A stretch of DNA of 64,000 bases. Source: Gentiana macrophylla (taxonomy: Eukaryota > Streptophyta > Magnoliopsida > Gentianales > Gentianaceae). Of the stretch, positions 1-11,931 are shown piece by piece. Every line of letters begins with the position of its first letter. Position 1 is the first letter of the stretch. The position numbers and the translations under genes were made by a program. Under the pieces are notes generated by a model, which saw only the letters and a program-made list of their open reading frames with translations, was not told the DNA's origin and ran no database searches. The stretch lies in the NCBI GenBank assembly GCA_026214975.1, contig CM047815.1, forward strand, positions 60,023,852 to 60,087,851, in the 5' to 3' direction.

Positions 1-600
1 TTTCTAGGAAAGAATGAATTCCGTATCTGTGAGACACATTCCGAGCTACTCATTCCCGATAGTGTCAACATGAATGTGATTCGGACCGCGCCACTTAGCG
101 ATCCACAACAAACACATCAAATTTTATCTTCAAACGAGCAGGTGCCTGCAATCACTTCAGGATTAAGGTTAATCCATATATGATCATCATATGATTTAAT
201 AAGATTTATAAATCACGGAATTATATCAGAAATACAGATTAAATCGATCCGGACATATATACATCATATAAAAATTCCCCAACTAGATAACCAATATCGA
301 CGGTCCGGATAAGACGGTCAAACCATAAAGTGTTCTGGACACATTAATGATGGTTTAATCAATAGACCCCATAATTTGATTAACTTCACCATGGACTAAA
401 AATTAAAATGTATCACCATTAACTTAATCCTCGAGTGTGGCACACACTGAGTTATATGGCTCAAGATTGGGTCTCTCTACCAGGTGTTATACCCGTTGCT
501 TCAGGAGGTATTCACGCTACATATGATACGGTTTAGATTTTTCAGTAGTGTCATACTGATGAGCACGAAGAAAATAATAATATGATAATGAATCTGTCAG
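1..600 (-). repeat. LTR-like repeat fragment
   Basis: No coding potential. Read on the minus strand, the first 100 bases resemble 48,430-48,540: both have a CATGTTGACACTAT-like stretch, then a GAG-GTAG-CTCGG stretch, then GTATCTG. These are likely two copies of one dispersed LTR family. No LTR ends or target duplication could be set, so the class is unknown. Confidence 0.35.
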
Positions 601-929
601 TTATTAATAATAAAAAATTACAACACTTGTCTTTCGGGTACTACATCCAACATTAACTATTTTTTAACACTTCGTATATCGATATTTTCTCAAAAATGTT
701 GCGTTCGATGCGTCAATTTAAAAAAAATTAATATTCATGTTTGTGTGACGTCATATCAGATGAATAAAAGAACTATGTGGAAGCAACATAAACTGCTGAG
801 ACTCAGGAAAAAGACTCTCAAAGTTTTAACACGCGTCACGGACACCACTACTGACATAGTACTATAATAGCAACGAATTGTCACCACAATCAAGGTGCAT
901 AATGCTGTAAATTATTTTCATTATTAAAT

Positions 930-1480
930 TTAAACAGTACTATGAATTCTCTTGGTGATAACTGGTGCAAACTCAGCAAATGGAAGTCTGAGTACTGATC
1001 TGGGTAGGTTGTAGGTTTTGCTGTTCTTTTTGGGACTTTTGGCTATCTCAGCCCATAAGTTGTTGATGTCAATCTGCACAAGCTTCACATTGGCCGGACC
1101 AATCATGGGTAGGTGTAAGAATCTGTTGAGATGACCAGGTGTGATGACCACTTCTTTCCCAAAGACTGAACTTTTTATACAGTCGTGATCACTCTTCTTT
1201 GCGCTGGGCACAAACTTTGTATTTTTCCAAAATGCAAGCAGGTTCTCATAGCATATTCCAGTTATTGGGGGGTTAGGAAGGTCATTAACTCCAGATTTGT
1301 ACAGCCATCAACCAATCGTTGGGCTTGTACATCATTATCATAGAAATAGAGATAATGGTCAGGCCTAAAAAACGATCCAGTGATGATCGATTTTTCAAAG
1401 AATCGTTCTGTGGGAGATATTGAAGAGAATGAAGCCATTGTTGAATGTGATGAATGTTTAGAAAAGCTTCGATTTTTCAA
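930..1480 (-). pseudogene. Extra ORF downstream of copia pol (env-like position), frameshifted
   Basis: Two adjacent minus-strand reading frames belong together. The first starts with MASFSSISPTERFFEKS at about 1,438 and ends at FLTPQ near 1,262. Moving one base at the run of C near 1,265 gives FLTPPITGICYENLLAFW and joins it to the second frame, which contains GKEVVITPGHLNRFLHLP and ends at 930. The second half resembles the plant transposon-associated domain with a [VI]TxxHLxxxLxxP pattern. It lies downstream of pol in the same orientation, where SIRE-type elements carry an env-like ORF. I see no signal peptide and no clear membrane segment, so true envelope function is not supported. It could also belong to a separate element. 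The frameshift means it is not expressed intact as written. Confidence 0.45.
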
Positions 1481-1546
1481 AGGGAGAAAATAGGGTTTAT
1501 GATTTGCAAGAGAGCGTAAAGAATTCTGAAAAATCTCTAAGTGTGG

Positions 1547-1554
1547 TTTATATA
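1547..1554 (-). promoter_or_regulatory. TATA-box-like TATATAAA upstream of the extra ORF
   Basis: On the minus strand CCTATATAAACC lies about 110 bases before the MASFSS start codon. The spacing suits a plant TATA box plus a 5' leader of about 80 bases. It suggests an independent promoter rather than read-through from the LTR. In such AT-rich DNA the motif alone is weak evidence. Confidence 0.35.
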
Positions 1555-2082
1555 GGATGATTTGTGTAGTGTGAACATGGTTGAATATAGAAGGATTTTG
1601 TGACGTAGTGGCGTGATTTTATGTATATAAATCGTGGTATTTGAGTATAGTGGGGGAGTGGATTGAGGTCAGTAATGATAGATCCCGGGAATCGAGGCGT
1701 TTGTAATTCAAAAATAATATGGTTACCTCCACGATTATAAATTGATTTCCACGTGTGTAGTCTTCCACGGTATATTCCTCCATAACTTCTTGGATTTCCA
1801 TGTGTATAAGGGTTATTTGATTCACACTTTAGTTTGCTGGTGACTCCAATTCATATTTCGGTGGAGTGCCTTGGCTGGTCACTTAGCCGGTGTAGTGATC
1901 TTTTCATTGAGCTGCTACAATGACTGTTCCTAACAATCAGTTTAGTTAAATTCATTGGGTACCAGTGCCTTACCTGCTACATCTCCTGTAATGGCAAAGG
2001 TTTAATCAGCTGGTGAAGTCACTTAGCTGATTACTCCAGTTAGCTGCTCCTTAGTACTAAGTCAATTTCTATCATTCCCAAC

Positions 2083-3596
2083 TCAGTTCAACTTGCTGAA
2101 TCTTTCATGTTTGAGTGGTTTTGTGAAAATGTCAGCCAATTGATCTTCAGTGGGTATGTATCTTAGAATAACATCCCCTTTTTCCATATGATCTCTGATA
2201 AAGTGATGTCTCACATCAATATGTTTTGTTCTTGAGTGTACCACTGGATTTTCAGTAATAGATATGGCACTTGTGTTGTCACACATAATTGGAATTGTCT
2301 TCTCTTCCATTCCATAATCCCTTCGCTGTTGTCTGATCCACAGTACTTGTGCACAACAACTGTCTTTGCTATATATTCTCGCTCATTTGTTGATGTAGAT
2401 ATGGATTTTTGCTTCTTACTAAACCATGATACTAGTCTGCTGCCTAGAATCTGACATGTTCCAGAGGTGCTATTTCTATCTATCTTGCATCCAGCATAGT
2501 CAGAGTCTGAATATGATATCAATTTGAATCCTCCATCTTTTGGACACCAAATTCCAACATTGATGGTGTTCTTCAAGTATTTGATTATTCTTTTGGCTGC
2601 TAGAAGGTGTGATTCTTTTGGTTGAGCTTGAAATCTTGCACATACTCCTCTCTGCAAAGCTATACAGAGTGCGCTTGCGATTAGATATAGTAGGGATCCT
2701 ATGATTCCTCTATACATTTTCCGATCAACATCTTTTCCAGCTTCATCTTTTCCAAGAGTGACTCTTGCACACATGGGTGTATCTGCTGTGCCACTTGTGT
2801 CCATACCATACTTGTGTATTAAGTCTTTTGTGTACTTGGCTTGATTAATGAAAACGCCATCTTTCATTTGCTTCACTTGTAGGTCAAGAAAGTAATTTAA
2901 CTCTCCCATCATGCTCATTTGGAATTTCCTTTTCATTAGGTTTGCAAATTTCTCACATAGCTTCTCATCTTCTGATCCAAAGATAATGTCATCAAAAAAA
3001 ATTTGAACTAACAGGGTGCTAGTTCCTTCCTCTAATTTGAACAGAGTCTTATCTATAGTTCCCTTGTTGAATCCATTCTTGATCAAAAATTGTGATAGTG
3101 TCTCATACCAAGCTCTGGGTGCCTGTTTGTGCCTTTTTGAGCATGTACACCTTATCTTCTTTCCCTTTGAGTTGAAAACCAGGAGGTTGTTCCACATATA
3201 CTTCTTCTTCCAAAAGTCCATTCAGAAATGCACTCTTGACATCCATTTGGTAAACTTTGAAGTCTTTGTGGGCTGCAAAAGCTAGAAAGAGTCTGATTGC
3301 TTCCAATCTTGCTACTGGGCAAAGGTTTCATCATAATCTATTCCTTCTGCTTGAGAGTAACCTTTTGCAACTAGCCTTGTTTTGTTTCTAACAATTGTTC
3401 CTTGTTCATCCATCTTGTTTCTGAATACCCATTTTGTTCCAATGATGTTGGTTGTGTCTGGTTTGTCAACAAGTTCCCAGACCTCATTTCTTTCAAACTC
3501 ATTTAGTTCTTCTGGCATAGCTATAATCCAATCAGCATCTTGGATTGCATCATCTATTGTTTTGGGCTCTATTTGAGATAGAAAACATGTTAGCAT
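2083..3596 (-). pseudogene. Copia reverse transcriptase and RNase H, frameshifted
   Basis: Reverse transcriptase copies the element RNA into DNA and RNase H removes the RNA. In order on the minus strand: [37 protein letters not shown] (the RT start, to 3,312), [14 protein letters not shown] (to about 3,103), [15 protein letters not shown] and the catalytic block IFFDDIIFGS (normally YVDD; here FFDD keeps both Asp), then YSDSDYAGC, STSGTCQ and, at the end, DNTSAISITENPVVHSRTKH and LADIFTKPLKHERF. At least three frame changes break it, near 3,312, near 3,120 and near 2,300. The tyrosine or phenylalanine replacement at the active site is tolerated in some copia elements. It is not functional as written. 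Confidence 0.85.
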
Positions 3597-3760
3597 ATGC
3601 TCCAGTTGTCTTCTGGTTCTGACTCCTGTGTGAATGTCTCCAATGACTTGATCTTCAGGATGATCTCTTAGCCAGTTGAGATCAGATTGAAGTTGTTATT
3701 GACTTGGTACTTCCACAACTTCAGCTTGTGTCGACTTCATGCTCTTGTCTTTGGTGCTCT

Positions 3761-4600
3761 CTACATTGTATTAACTGGTGGCTCATCTTGATTTCCAAGA
3801 TTGTGGTTTAGAATGGTAGCTGGTACTGTTGTGTTCATGTAGACTTGTCTTGGTCCTGCTTCTTCTTCAAGTTCTTGAAGGCTTTTACCATTTGTGTTTG
3901 ACTCATCAAAGACTACATGAATTGATTCTTCAATCACCAGGGTCCTTTTGTTGAGTACTCTGAATGCTTTGCTGGTGTCTAAGTATCCCATAAAGATTGC
4001 TTCATCAGCTTTTTCATCAAAAGTATGTAGCTGATTCCTATTCAACACAAAACATTTGGATCCAAACATATGAAAGTATGAGATATTAGGTTTTCTTCCA
4101 TTCCATATTTCATATGGAATTTTTCCATGATGTTTGTTGATGATTGATCTGTTTTGAGTATAGCATGCAATATTTGCTGCTTCAACCCAAAATCTCTTTG
4201 GCAAACATGCTTCTGCAATCATTGTTCTGACTGCTTCTTTGAGTGTCATGTTTCTTCTTTCTCGCTTACTCCATTCATTTGTGGAGTTCCTACTGTGATA
4301 GTTGATGCGATTACTCCATTTTCTTCATGTAGGTTCGATAATTTCATTTAGAAACTCTGTGCCTCTATGTGATCTGATCTTGATGATCTTCAGTTCTTTC
4401 TTATTTTGAATTCTTCTTAACAAATCTGGCAACTTCTTGAGTGTCTCGCTCTTCTTGTTCATGAATATAGTCCAGGTGTATTTGGAGAAGTCATCCACCA
4501 CTACTAGAGTGTATTTCTTTCCACTTATATTGACTGGTGTGACTGGTCCAAAAAGATCCATATTCAGAAGATACAAAATTCTTGTTGTTGACTAATAGGG
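3761..4600 (-). pseudogene. Copia integrase, frameshifted, catalytic Asp changed to His
   Basis: Integrase inserts the DNA copy into the genome. The rve core is visible: MDLFGPVTPVNISGKKYTLV holds the first Asp of the DDE triad. The second Asp should lie in IRSDxGTEF, but the sequence reads IRSHRGTEFLN, a single-base GAT to CAT change. The third region, TPQMNGVSE, is followed by an extra A in an A-rich run (about 4,255). Removing that base would give the family pattern SERRN-TLKEAVRTMI, which continues in the frame ending at 3,761 with FWVEAANIACYTQNR and the copia integrase tail GYLDTSKAFRVLNKRT. One substitution at a catalytic residue plus one frameshift make it inactive as written. Confidence 0.8.
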
Positions 4601-4748
4601 CTTTGACTTGAAGGAGCTTTTAATTTGCTTCCCCTTTTGACATGCATCACATAGACTTTCTTTCTTGAATGTGATCTCTGGTAGGCCTTCAACTAACTTG
4701 TTCTTTGACAGTGTGCTGATGGTTTTGAAGTTGAGATGATTCAATCTT

Positions 4749-5140
4749 CTATGCAAGATCCAGCTGATTGACTGTTTGCGTGTTTTTTGCTTTAGTTGTT
4801 CTCCAATCCATCACATACATGTTGTCTTCTCTTCTTCCTGCAAGAACCACTGTGTTGGTTTGGCTATGAATCACCTTGCATCCTTCCTTGTTGAAGTGCA
4901 CATTGTAGCCTTTGTCACAAAATTGACTGATACTCAATAGGTTGAAGCTTAGTCCTTTAACATAAGCCACATTTTGAATCTTCAAATTGTTTTTGATCAT
5001 TATGCCTTCCCCCTTAATTTTACCAGGGTTTTCTTTGCCTTCAAAGGTGACTTTGGGTCCATCAAAAGCTTTAAAGTCAGTGAGCCATCCTTTGTTTCCT
5101 GTCATGTGTCTGGAACATCCACTGTCTATGTACCATACAT
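4749..5140 (-). pseudogene. Copia aspartic protease region
   Basis: The protease matures the Gag-Pol polyprotein. The catalytic motif is WYIDSGCSRHMTGN at about 5,090-5,130, a typical copia DSGC/A-x-HM signature. It is followed by VTFEGKENPGKIKGEGIM and VAYVKGLSFNLLSISQFCDK, the conserved C-terminal half. The frame runs open to 4,749, then breaks before the integrase zinc-finger region, where only a trace (CDACQKGKQIKSS on the minus strand near 4,610-4,650) can be read. Part of the pol polyprotein rather than a separate gene. Confidence 0.8.
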
Positions 5141-5153
5141 CCTACAAAACAAA

Positions 5154-7200
5154 TTAAGTATGTTTAGGTACCCAACACTGTTTGGGTACATACCTGTTAG
5201 CAGTCATGCCTCCTACTCCAAGTGTATATCCAAATGATCTTCTTTTTGGATAATTAAAGTCATCAACTTCATATGTATAAGGCATGGCAGAATAGCTTCT
5301 AACATTTCTACTGAAGGTATTCTGATACATTTCTCTACTTTTTGGTGCATTTGCATTCTTTTTCACTTTCCAATATGCAGTAGGAAACCTATGTTGCTTC
5401 ATGTGTCTAGGAACATACATTGGTTGGTTTTTCTTAAACACATGGTGCATGGCATGAGATGGTTTCTTCTTGTATTTCGGAGGTGCAATAATCCAATCAT
5501 CATCTGAAGGGTAAAGTCTTCCTTTACCTTTCAGAAAACCTTTGCTTTTGGTTGGCTGGATTATGGTTTGGTTTGTTGTTTCACTACACTGGGTTTTGAC
5601 TTCACCGGTGCAGGATGAGTGGTTGAAACTATGTATGTCCTTTTCTAAACTTTGGTCCATTCTTGGTCCTAGATTCAGAATTATGTTGTCCAATGTTTCT
5701 ATTTTCACCCTGACTGTTGTAGCCAAGACCAGATCTGGATCCAAACCTTTTTGAGGGTTTGTAAGCTGGTGCATTCAGTGGTGCAGTGGTGATCTTGACT
5801 GGTAGGGAAATTTTCTCAACTGATCTTTCAACATTGGATGAATGATCATCTATTGCTTGTTGATCAGTTGAGTGAATCTCCTTACTAGTTTTTTAAACTT
5901 TTACTTTGTCGATTCTTTCTTTAATCTTTTATTCTCCTTTCTTAGATTCTCACACTCATGTTCCATAATTTCATGATTCAACTCAATTTCTTCAAATTTA
6001 CTCATGAGATTTTGAATTAGGATTGCGAGAATCTAGTGGAAGAATAAAAGATTGTGCAAATGTCGATGTGGATGCGATTGATGATGAGTATGGGCTAGAA
6101 TTTACCTCAGTTTCATTAGATTCTTTGTCCATAAGGCATAGATAAGCTTTTTCATTGTCTGAGTTGTCAGCTTCATCATCATCAGAATCATTTTCAGATG
6201 ATTCTTCATTCTTTTCACTGCTAGACTCAGCTTTGATTTCTTTATTGCTTTTTCTCTTTTCAGTTGCCTTGTACTTCTTCTTGTCCTCATCTTTGTCTTT
6301 TTCTTCAAGACATTCAGCCTTGAAATGACCTTTCTTCTTGCAGTTGAAGCATCTGTATTCATCATCATTTTTCTTCATGTCTTTTCTTGTGCTAGACTTC
6401 TTGAATGATGATGAACCTCCTTTGAATTGCTTTTTCTTGCTAAACCTGTCAAAATGTTTTACTAGTAAAGCTACATGTTCCTTCAGCTCCTGTGTCTCTT
6501 TCCTGTTTGCATCAGCTGTTTGACTTTGCTGAGGTGCAACCAGTGCACTGGCCTTATGTGCCTCTGCTGGTGCACTGTCTTCGCCGTTCAACTCAAATTC
6601 ATGAGCCTTTAGTTGAGATATTAGAGTTAAGGTATCAGTGGTTGTAAGATTTGTTGTCCCTCTTATTACTGATGTAATGATCTTCCATCTTTCAGGTTGG
6701 CCTCTCAAAATCTTGAGCACACTTCTTCTCGTGGATATGTGTGTCCAAGTTGTTGTGGTTTTGATGATGCTTGAGAATCTGTTGTCCATTTGATCAATGG
6801 TTTCACCAGCCTTCATTTTAAAGTTCTAAAATTTCAGTTTTTCAACAGACAATTTGTTTTCTTTGACTGCTTCTGATCCTTCATTGATCAGTGCCAATTT
6901 GTCCCACATCTCCTTTGTCGTTTTGCAATCTTTGATCCTCATGAACATGTTACTGTCCAGAGTCTTCAAAATAATGTCTTTTGCAACAAAATCGAGATTT
7001 TCTCTTCTCATGTCATCCTTGGTCCAATCTTTCTTGAGTTTGTCTATTACTTTTCCTTGATCTGATCCTGCGGCTACCACAGTTGTAATCTCGATTGGGC
7101 CATCATTAATTACATCCAACATCTCCTCATGAGTTGCTGCAAGATGAGACAACATTCTTATTTTGTATTCATCAAAATTGTTAACATTGAATACAAAGTA
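5154..7200 (-). pseudogene. Copia gag with CCHC zinc knuckle, frameshifted
   Basis: Gag forms the virus-like particle and binds the RNA. The N-terminal half (7,190-6,826) has FDEYKIRMLSHLAATHEEML and LDSNMFMRIKDCKTTKEMWD, the UBN2/Retrotran_gag pattern, and ends at a stop at 6,826. The next frame (6,816-5,998) continues with MKAGETIDQMDNRFSSIIK and LKILRGQPERWKIITSVI. It then has a coiled Gln/Lys-rich stretch, the zinc knuckle CFNCKKKGHFKAEC (C-x2-C-x4-H-x4-C), and an acidic Ser/Asp tail with DNEKAYLCLMDKE, a SIRE-lineage feature. A third segment (5,774-5,154) is rich in Lys and Pro and ends in CWVPKHT before protease. A TA microsatellite lies in the 5' end of the coding region. Confidence 0.8.
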
Positions 7201-7234
7201 CCTTTGACATAAAATTTGAGGAATCCATAAATAC

Positions 7235-7235
7235 A

Positions 7236-7298
<63 letters not shown>
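7235..7298. repeat. TA dinucleotide microsatellite
   Basis: About 60 bases of uninterrupted AT/TA inside the start of the copia gag. It creates false open frames of alternating Ile and Tyr on the minus strand. Slippage here may be one reason the gag start is unclear. Confidence 0.95.
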
Positions 7299-7307
<9 letters not shown>

Positions 7308-7384
7308 TTTGAAAACTACTTTGAAAATATGTGATCTCCTTGTTACCAGAAAATAGATCTGAACATGTTCTGATACTAGGAACA

Positions 7385-7400
7385 CTGCTCCGATACCAAT
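7385..7400 (-). other. Primer-binding site, initiator Met-tRNA type
   Basis: On the minus strand, directly after the LTR end CCAACA, the sequence reads TTGGTATCGGAGCAG. This is the usual copia primer-binding site TGGTATCAGAGC with one change. It fixes the LTR end at 7,401 and the direction of the element. Confidence 0.85.
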
Positions 7401-8805
7401 TGTTGGTCCCAGAGAAGGGTAAAACTATAGTCAGAGGGGGTGAATGACTATAGTGGAGTTTCAAAAACTTTTCTTGTATTCAAAAGCTTTTGGGCAGCGG
7501 ATAAGTCCCTTCTTAAAATGTGGTTTCAATGTAGATTATGCAATCACAGATATATGATATAATATAAGCAATTAAATAAATGCAGTAAGGTAAATTGCTG
7601 AAAGTAAATTGATACAAAGGTTTATAGTGGTTCACGGTGGTGTAATCCCTTAATCCACTCTTCTCCTGTGATGATTGGAGGAATTCACTATTGTTTTCAC
7701 AGATACAATAGCCTGATTGTCCTTGACTACACAAGCTTCACAATCTTCAAGACTATCACTCCATGGCTTCAACAGCTTCAGTGACTCAATCTCTTTCACT
7801 GCTCCTTGAGAACAAATCTTTCAGCAGCTATCACAAACACAACTCCTTCTCAGATGGCTCTGATTCAGTTGCTTGATTGAAGTGAATTGGATTCACAAAA
7901 CTTGTTGATCAAACTCAAAGCTTGATGTTGGAATTGTAGTTCTCAGTTTTGAGTTGATCACTAGATGATTCCTTTTTCAGCACAGATAGAAGGCTTTTCA
8001 CTTTGACAGAGTTTTTGCTCAGATTCAATCGTTTTCTTCTTCTTCTTCTTTTCTTGTCTGTCAATGCCTTCTATTTATAGCCTTGATAATCCTTGATTTG
8101 AATTTCCGTCCGTTGGCTATATTAATGAAGGGAATAATCCTTGATTTTATTCTTGATTCTCTCTTAATTATATTCTCCTTGATTTCAGTGATCGGATTTT
8201 TCTTCAAACGTTTATCAGAAAATCCGTCCTTGATTTGATCCTCTGTTGATTGTGCATTTAATGCTTGATCCTCTCGAATTTGCTTCATACTTCAAAATCG
8301 ATCAAGTAAGGTTTACTTGGCGTTTTACGAGCGAGTTAAGTCGTATCGACTTTTCCGTTTAGATCTTCCTTCATTGCTTTGTCTTCACTTAGCCGATAGT
8401 CGATTTCACTCTGCGATTCACTTGTTTCCTTCATTCTTTTATGTTCGGGAGAATCTTTATACTTCACTGATCCTTCATTTGTGTGAGATCGGTGTACACC
8501 ATATTTAAACATTAATTTTCATCACTTGGAATGTAACTTAGACTTACCAAGGTCATCACAGACTTCCTTGGTTATAAGTCGGACCATAATGTCTTCATGC
8601 TTCTCTGCTGGTACTTGACTGGCTCCACTCTGCCGAATATCGGTTCTTACTTAGCCGTCCTACCAACTAGTACAATACTTATCGACTCAACTTATACAAC
8701 ATGTCGACTCTAAGTAAAGACTTATACAGAGAATTCTAACTTATTTCAGGCTTGCTATAACAGCTAGTATGGTCATCATCAAAACACAATAAAATGTTCC
8801 TAACA
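7401..8805 (-). repeat. 5' LTR of the SIRE-like copia element
   Basis: On the minus strand it begins TGTTAGGAACATTTTATTG and ends GGGACCAACA, with TG...CA ends, right beside the primer-binding site. The start resembles the LTR at 48,538 (TGTTAGAAATAAAATTTG, then GTTTTGATGATGA in both), so two members of one lineage are present. Length 1,405 bases. Confidence 0.8.
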
Positions 8806-10517
8806 TGGATAATGATGTTGGATACATAATTCAGAGAGTGCATGCTCAATGCAAGAAGTTTCATATGGCCAAGGAGGGGATTCAGCCAGTGCATGCGCGG
8901 GCATGCTCCATTTCATGCGCACGCATAGAAGCGAAGAGGGAATGAGTCGACATTCAGCAAAAGCATGCGCATGCATGCCTGTCTCCATACGCGCGCATGG
9001 AGCCACATATTTTGATTGGTTGAACCTCTTTAGGTCAGTTTGATTTATAAAAAGGCATGTTGGTCGAATTTTACAACATACATTGATACTATCAGACTTT
9101 TTTTCTATCAGGTTTCCATTATAAAAACATAGTTTTTCTTCTCCCTTTCAATTATGTCAAAGATTCATACTTTTTCTCGTTATTCTTGCGATTGGATCTT
9201 GAATTACAAGGATTAATGAGCAGTTCCTTGGCATCGATTTGCTTCATGTTTCAAGATTGGCAATTTATTTTATCTTTTCAATATGTTTATGATTCTATTC
9301 ATCATCATTTCTTGCAATTTCGGTTTAATTATGAGTAGCTAAATTTCTAATAGATGAATTATGTGAGGTGAACAAAATTCCACGCTTTGAATTTACATAC
9401 TATGCCTTCCTGTCGAGGTCTCGTTAACGCTCTTTTTTGATTGCTCTTACTAATAAGATAGAAATTTCTCGTTTAGCTGATATTGGGATAGATTGTGCAT
9501 AAAAATTACAACTTTCGATTGTTTGTGTCCTAAAACATGAATTTAATGCTTTTATTGACGTCGCAAACCAACGAATGAATTTAACACATGAACTTTATAG
9601 ATGTATTTTGCAAGTGAGTGTAAGAAAATGAGTTTTAGGATCACCATGCACAAACTAGTTCAGTGTTCGAGTATGTTCCTTGCATGAGGTTTTTCTAATT
9701 AAGCCGTGAATTCGGTGGATACAGAGCGTCTCTCAGTTCTTAATCGTGTTATGTCAATTAATCCCAATTAAGGGATTGTTGAACCGAACACATGAAACTT
9801 AGTTTGTGGTATCAGCGCCTAGGGACCATTTTAAGAGATTGCACGTCCCACAAACACATTCATTAGTTCAATTGGTTGGTTGGTTGGTTGGGTATGGCTT
9901 GTCCCTAGTGATTCAATAGATGTGTCGGGGGTAGTATTCCTGAGCATAGTTTGGCTATCATTTCCATTATATTATTCAAACCATTTTTATTATTTCTTAG
10001 TCATAACAATTTTCACCAATATTGTGAACTTAAACTGAAGATAAAGATGACTGTGATAATTAGTTAATTTCTCGTGGGATACAACATTGTTTGTGGTTGT
10101 CAGAAGACAACCACCCAATACTCATTTGGTTAAAGTAAACCTACTAGAATTTGGAAATCACTTATATCATGTTGAGGCCTTAGAGACGATTGCTACCTTA
10201 GGGGGCTACAATGTGCGGAGCAGATAGAATACGTTGAGAGTGATTCTCTTTTATGTATCCAATGTCTTAAGCATAAAACTGAGGATCTGTCGGCTTTTGG
10301 GATGCATTAGTATGTTTTGGTTGCTTGGAGTTAGCTTATCATTTTAATTCTTGTTCTTTCGCTTTCATTAAAAGAAAGGAGTAATGTCCCAAATATTAAT
10401 CGGTCCAAAAATAAATTGCTAATTACAACTCAAAGAACAGTCACTTTTTGCTTCTCATAAACAAATATACAACAATGATAATGCACAATTCACCATACAT
10501 TGTTGTATGGCATCGAA
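8806..10517 (+). repeat. Non-coding repeat relic, possibly an Athila-type LTR
   Basis: No gene seen. The cluster of CATGCG/CGCATG palindromes at 8,885-9,005, the phrase TTATGAGTAGCTAAATTTC near 9,330, and a CTCGTGGGATACAACA stretch near 10,072 recall Athila/gypsy LTRs and leaders in general style. No TG...CA ends, primer-binding site or partner LTR could be found, so this may be an old solo LTR or something else. Confidence 0.3.
8885..9005. repeat. Cluster of CATGCGC/GCGCATG palindromic motifs
   Basis: Within 120 bases occur GCATGCGCGGGCATGC, CATGCGCACGCAT, GCATGCGCATGCATGC and CATACGCGCGCATG, spaced by about 20-50 bases. Each is an inverted repeat with a GC-rich core in an AT-rich setting. 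The arrangement parallels the GACGGGCGTC clusters of the Athila element at 50.9-62.8 kb, with a different sequence. Confidence 0.7.
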
Positions 10518-10556
10518 CCCCACCCCCCACCCCCCCCCCCCCCCCCCCCATCCCCC
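10518..10556. repeat. Poly-C tract
   Basis: Nearly 40 bases of C broken by single A residues, about 130 bases beyond the stop codon of the GT14 gene. Such a tract can form unusual structures and is prone to length error in sequencing. Confidence 0.95.
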
Positions 10557-10685
10557 AATATAATCAATAGAACATGTATACAATCATAAATAAAAAAAAT
10601 GAAATAATTGAGCCCGTCATTATCTTTACAATGTACGTAGCACACACGTATTCATATATATATATATATATGTGTTGGGAAAATA

Positions 10686-11897
10686 CTAGTTATTAAATTT
10701 CATAAGCTTTGGTGCAAATCTAAGTAATCTGCTTAATGCATCAGCCTTGAACTTTCTCGCAAATAAGAAACAAGTATTCGTGGTATTATTGCCATTGTAC
10801 TCACATGTACTTCCATGCCTCATCTCTTCAAGAATCTCCGGTGTAACATAATTCCTATAATACGTCGTCGGGTGGGGCCCGCCTTTCGACCAGTCAACCC
10901 AAGTCAAACCCCTCTTGGAGGTCTGATTTCCATACTTTATGTTCATCAATGTGGGCAAATAATGTTCATCGCCATAACATGAACCTGTGCAATACTTTTG
11001 GAACAATGGGAAATAGGTTTGGTCTGAGACCACTTCAATAGCAAGATCTCTATCCATTTCAAACCATTGTGAACCCTTCCTCCAATCTTGAAGTTTGATC
11101 AACGGTCGCATACGCGGGTTGTAACGACCTCGACCAACCGGGCCGAGTACATCGACAGATTCGACGTTACTTTTGATGGAGTTAATTAGGTAAGAATGAA
11201 TGGTGGTGAAATTGAATAAAGGAATGCATGCTTCTGAAATGAGAACGAAACGCTGGTTTGTTATGTCTAGTAATGCATTTGCTAACAGCCTTCGCTCAGC
11301 TTCAACCATGTTCATTTCGCCCCACTTTACTTCCTGTATATATATATTGTGATACACAATAAATGAGATTCAAAAATCAGTCTCATGTATTTATTCTTGG
11401 GAATTCATTTAGTAATTCAAAGAAAAAAAAAATTATAAATGTCAATAAATAGATTTAGTTGCTATTGATAATTAGAGCAAAGTCAACATAAGGTATACTC
11501 TCAATATCATATAGTTGTGAGTGTTATTTTTTTTTTTTCAATGAAAATTATGTAGTGAGCATGGCAGGGAGTAACTTTAATTAGACTTTTGAAAGTAAAT
11601 TTAACCTTATATGAGTTTAATTAAATTAGATTGATGTTTCAAGTACTATATAGTCAGCCTCTCCATGTATTCCGTTTATAGGATAATCTGATACTCCCTC
11701 TGTCCTAAATTGTTTGAGAATTATTCTATTTATGGATGTCTCAAAATAAGTCTCATAACTAAATTTAGATTAATTTTTTTTTTTAAATTTCCAAAATACC
11801 AAATAACTATATTTATTAAGAAGTTTAATGACAATAAAAGAAGAAATAACTAGACAAACTAATAAATGATGTTTCTAAAGGAATAAAGATGCTACGT

Positions 11898-11931
<34 letters not shown>

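Larger units (their letters stand above)
2050..8805 (-). mobile_element. SIRE-like Ty1-copia retrotransposon, decayed
   Basis: Read from high to low coordinates the order is 5' LTR, Met-tRNA primer-binding site, gag with zinc knuckle, aspartic protease, integrase, reverse transcriptase and RNase H. This order (integrase before RT) defines Ty1-copia. The 1.4-kb LTR, long gag with acidic tail, and extra downstream ORF fit the SIRE/Maximus lineage. The coding part is split by several frameshifts. A matching 3' LTR was not found: TGTTCCTAACA at 1,925-1,935 matches the LTR tip, but the sequence beyond it does not match the 5' LTR. The element is therefore incomplete or rearranged at its left end. 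Confidence 0.85.

Noticed and set aside
1925..1935. TGTTCCTAACA as start of the 3' LTR of the copia element at 2-8.8 kb
   Set aside because: The tip matches for 11 bases but the following bases do not match the 5' LTR and no purine tract precedes it.
7158..7464. Frames with long runs of Ile-Tyr
   Set aside because: Translation of the TA microsatellite inside gag.
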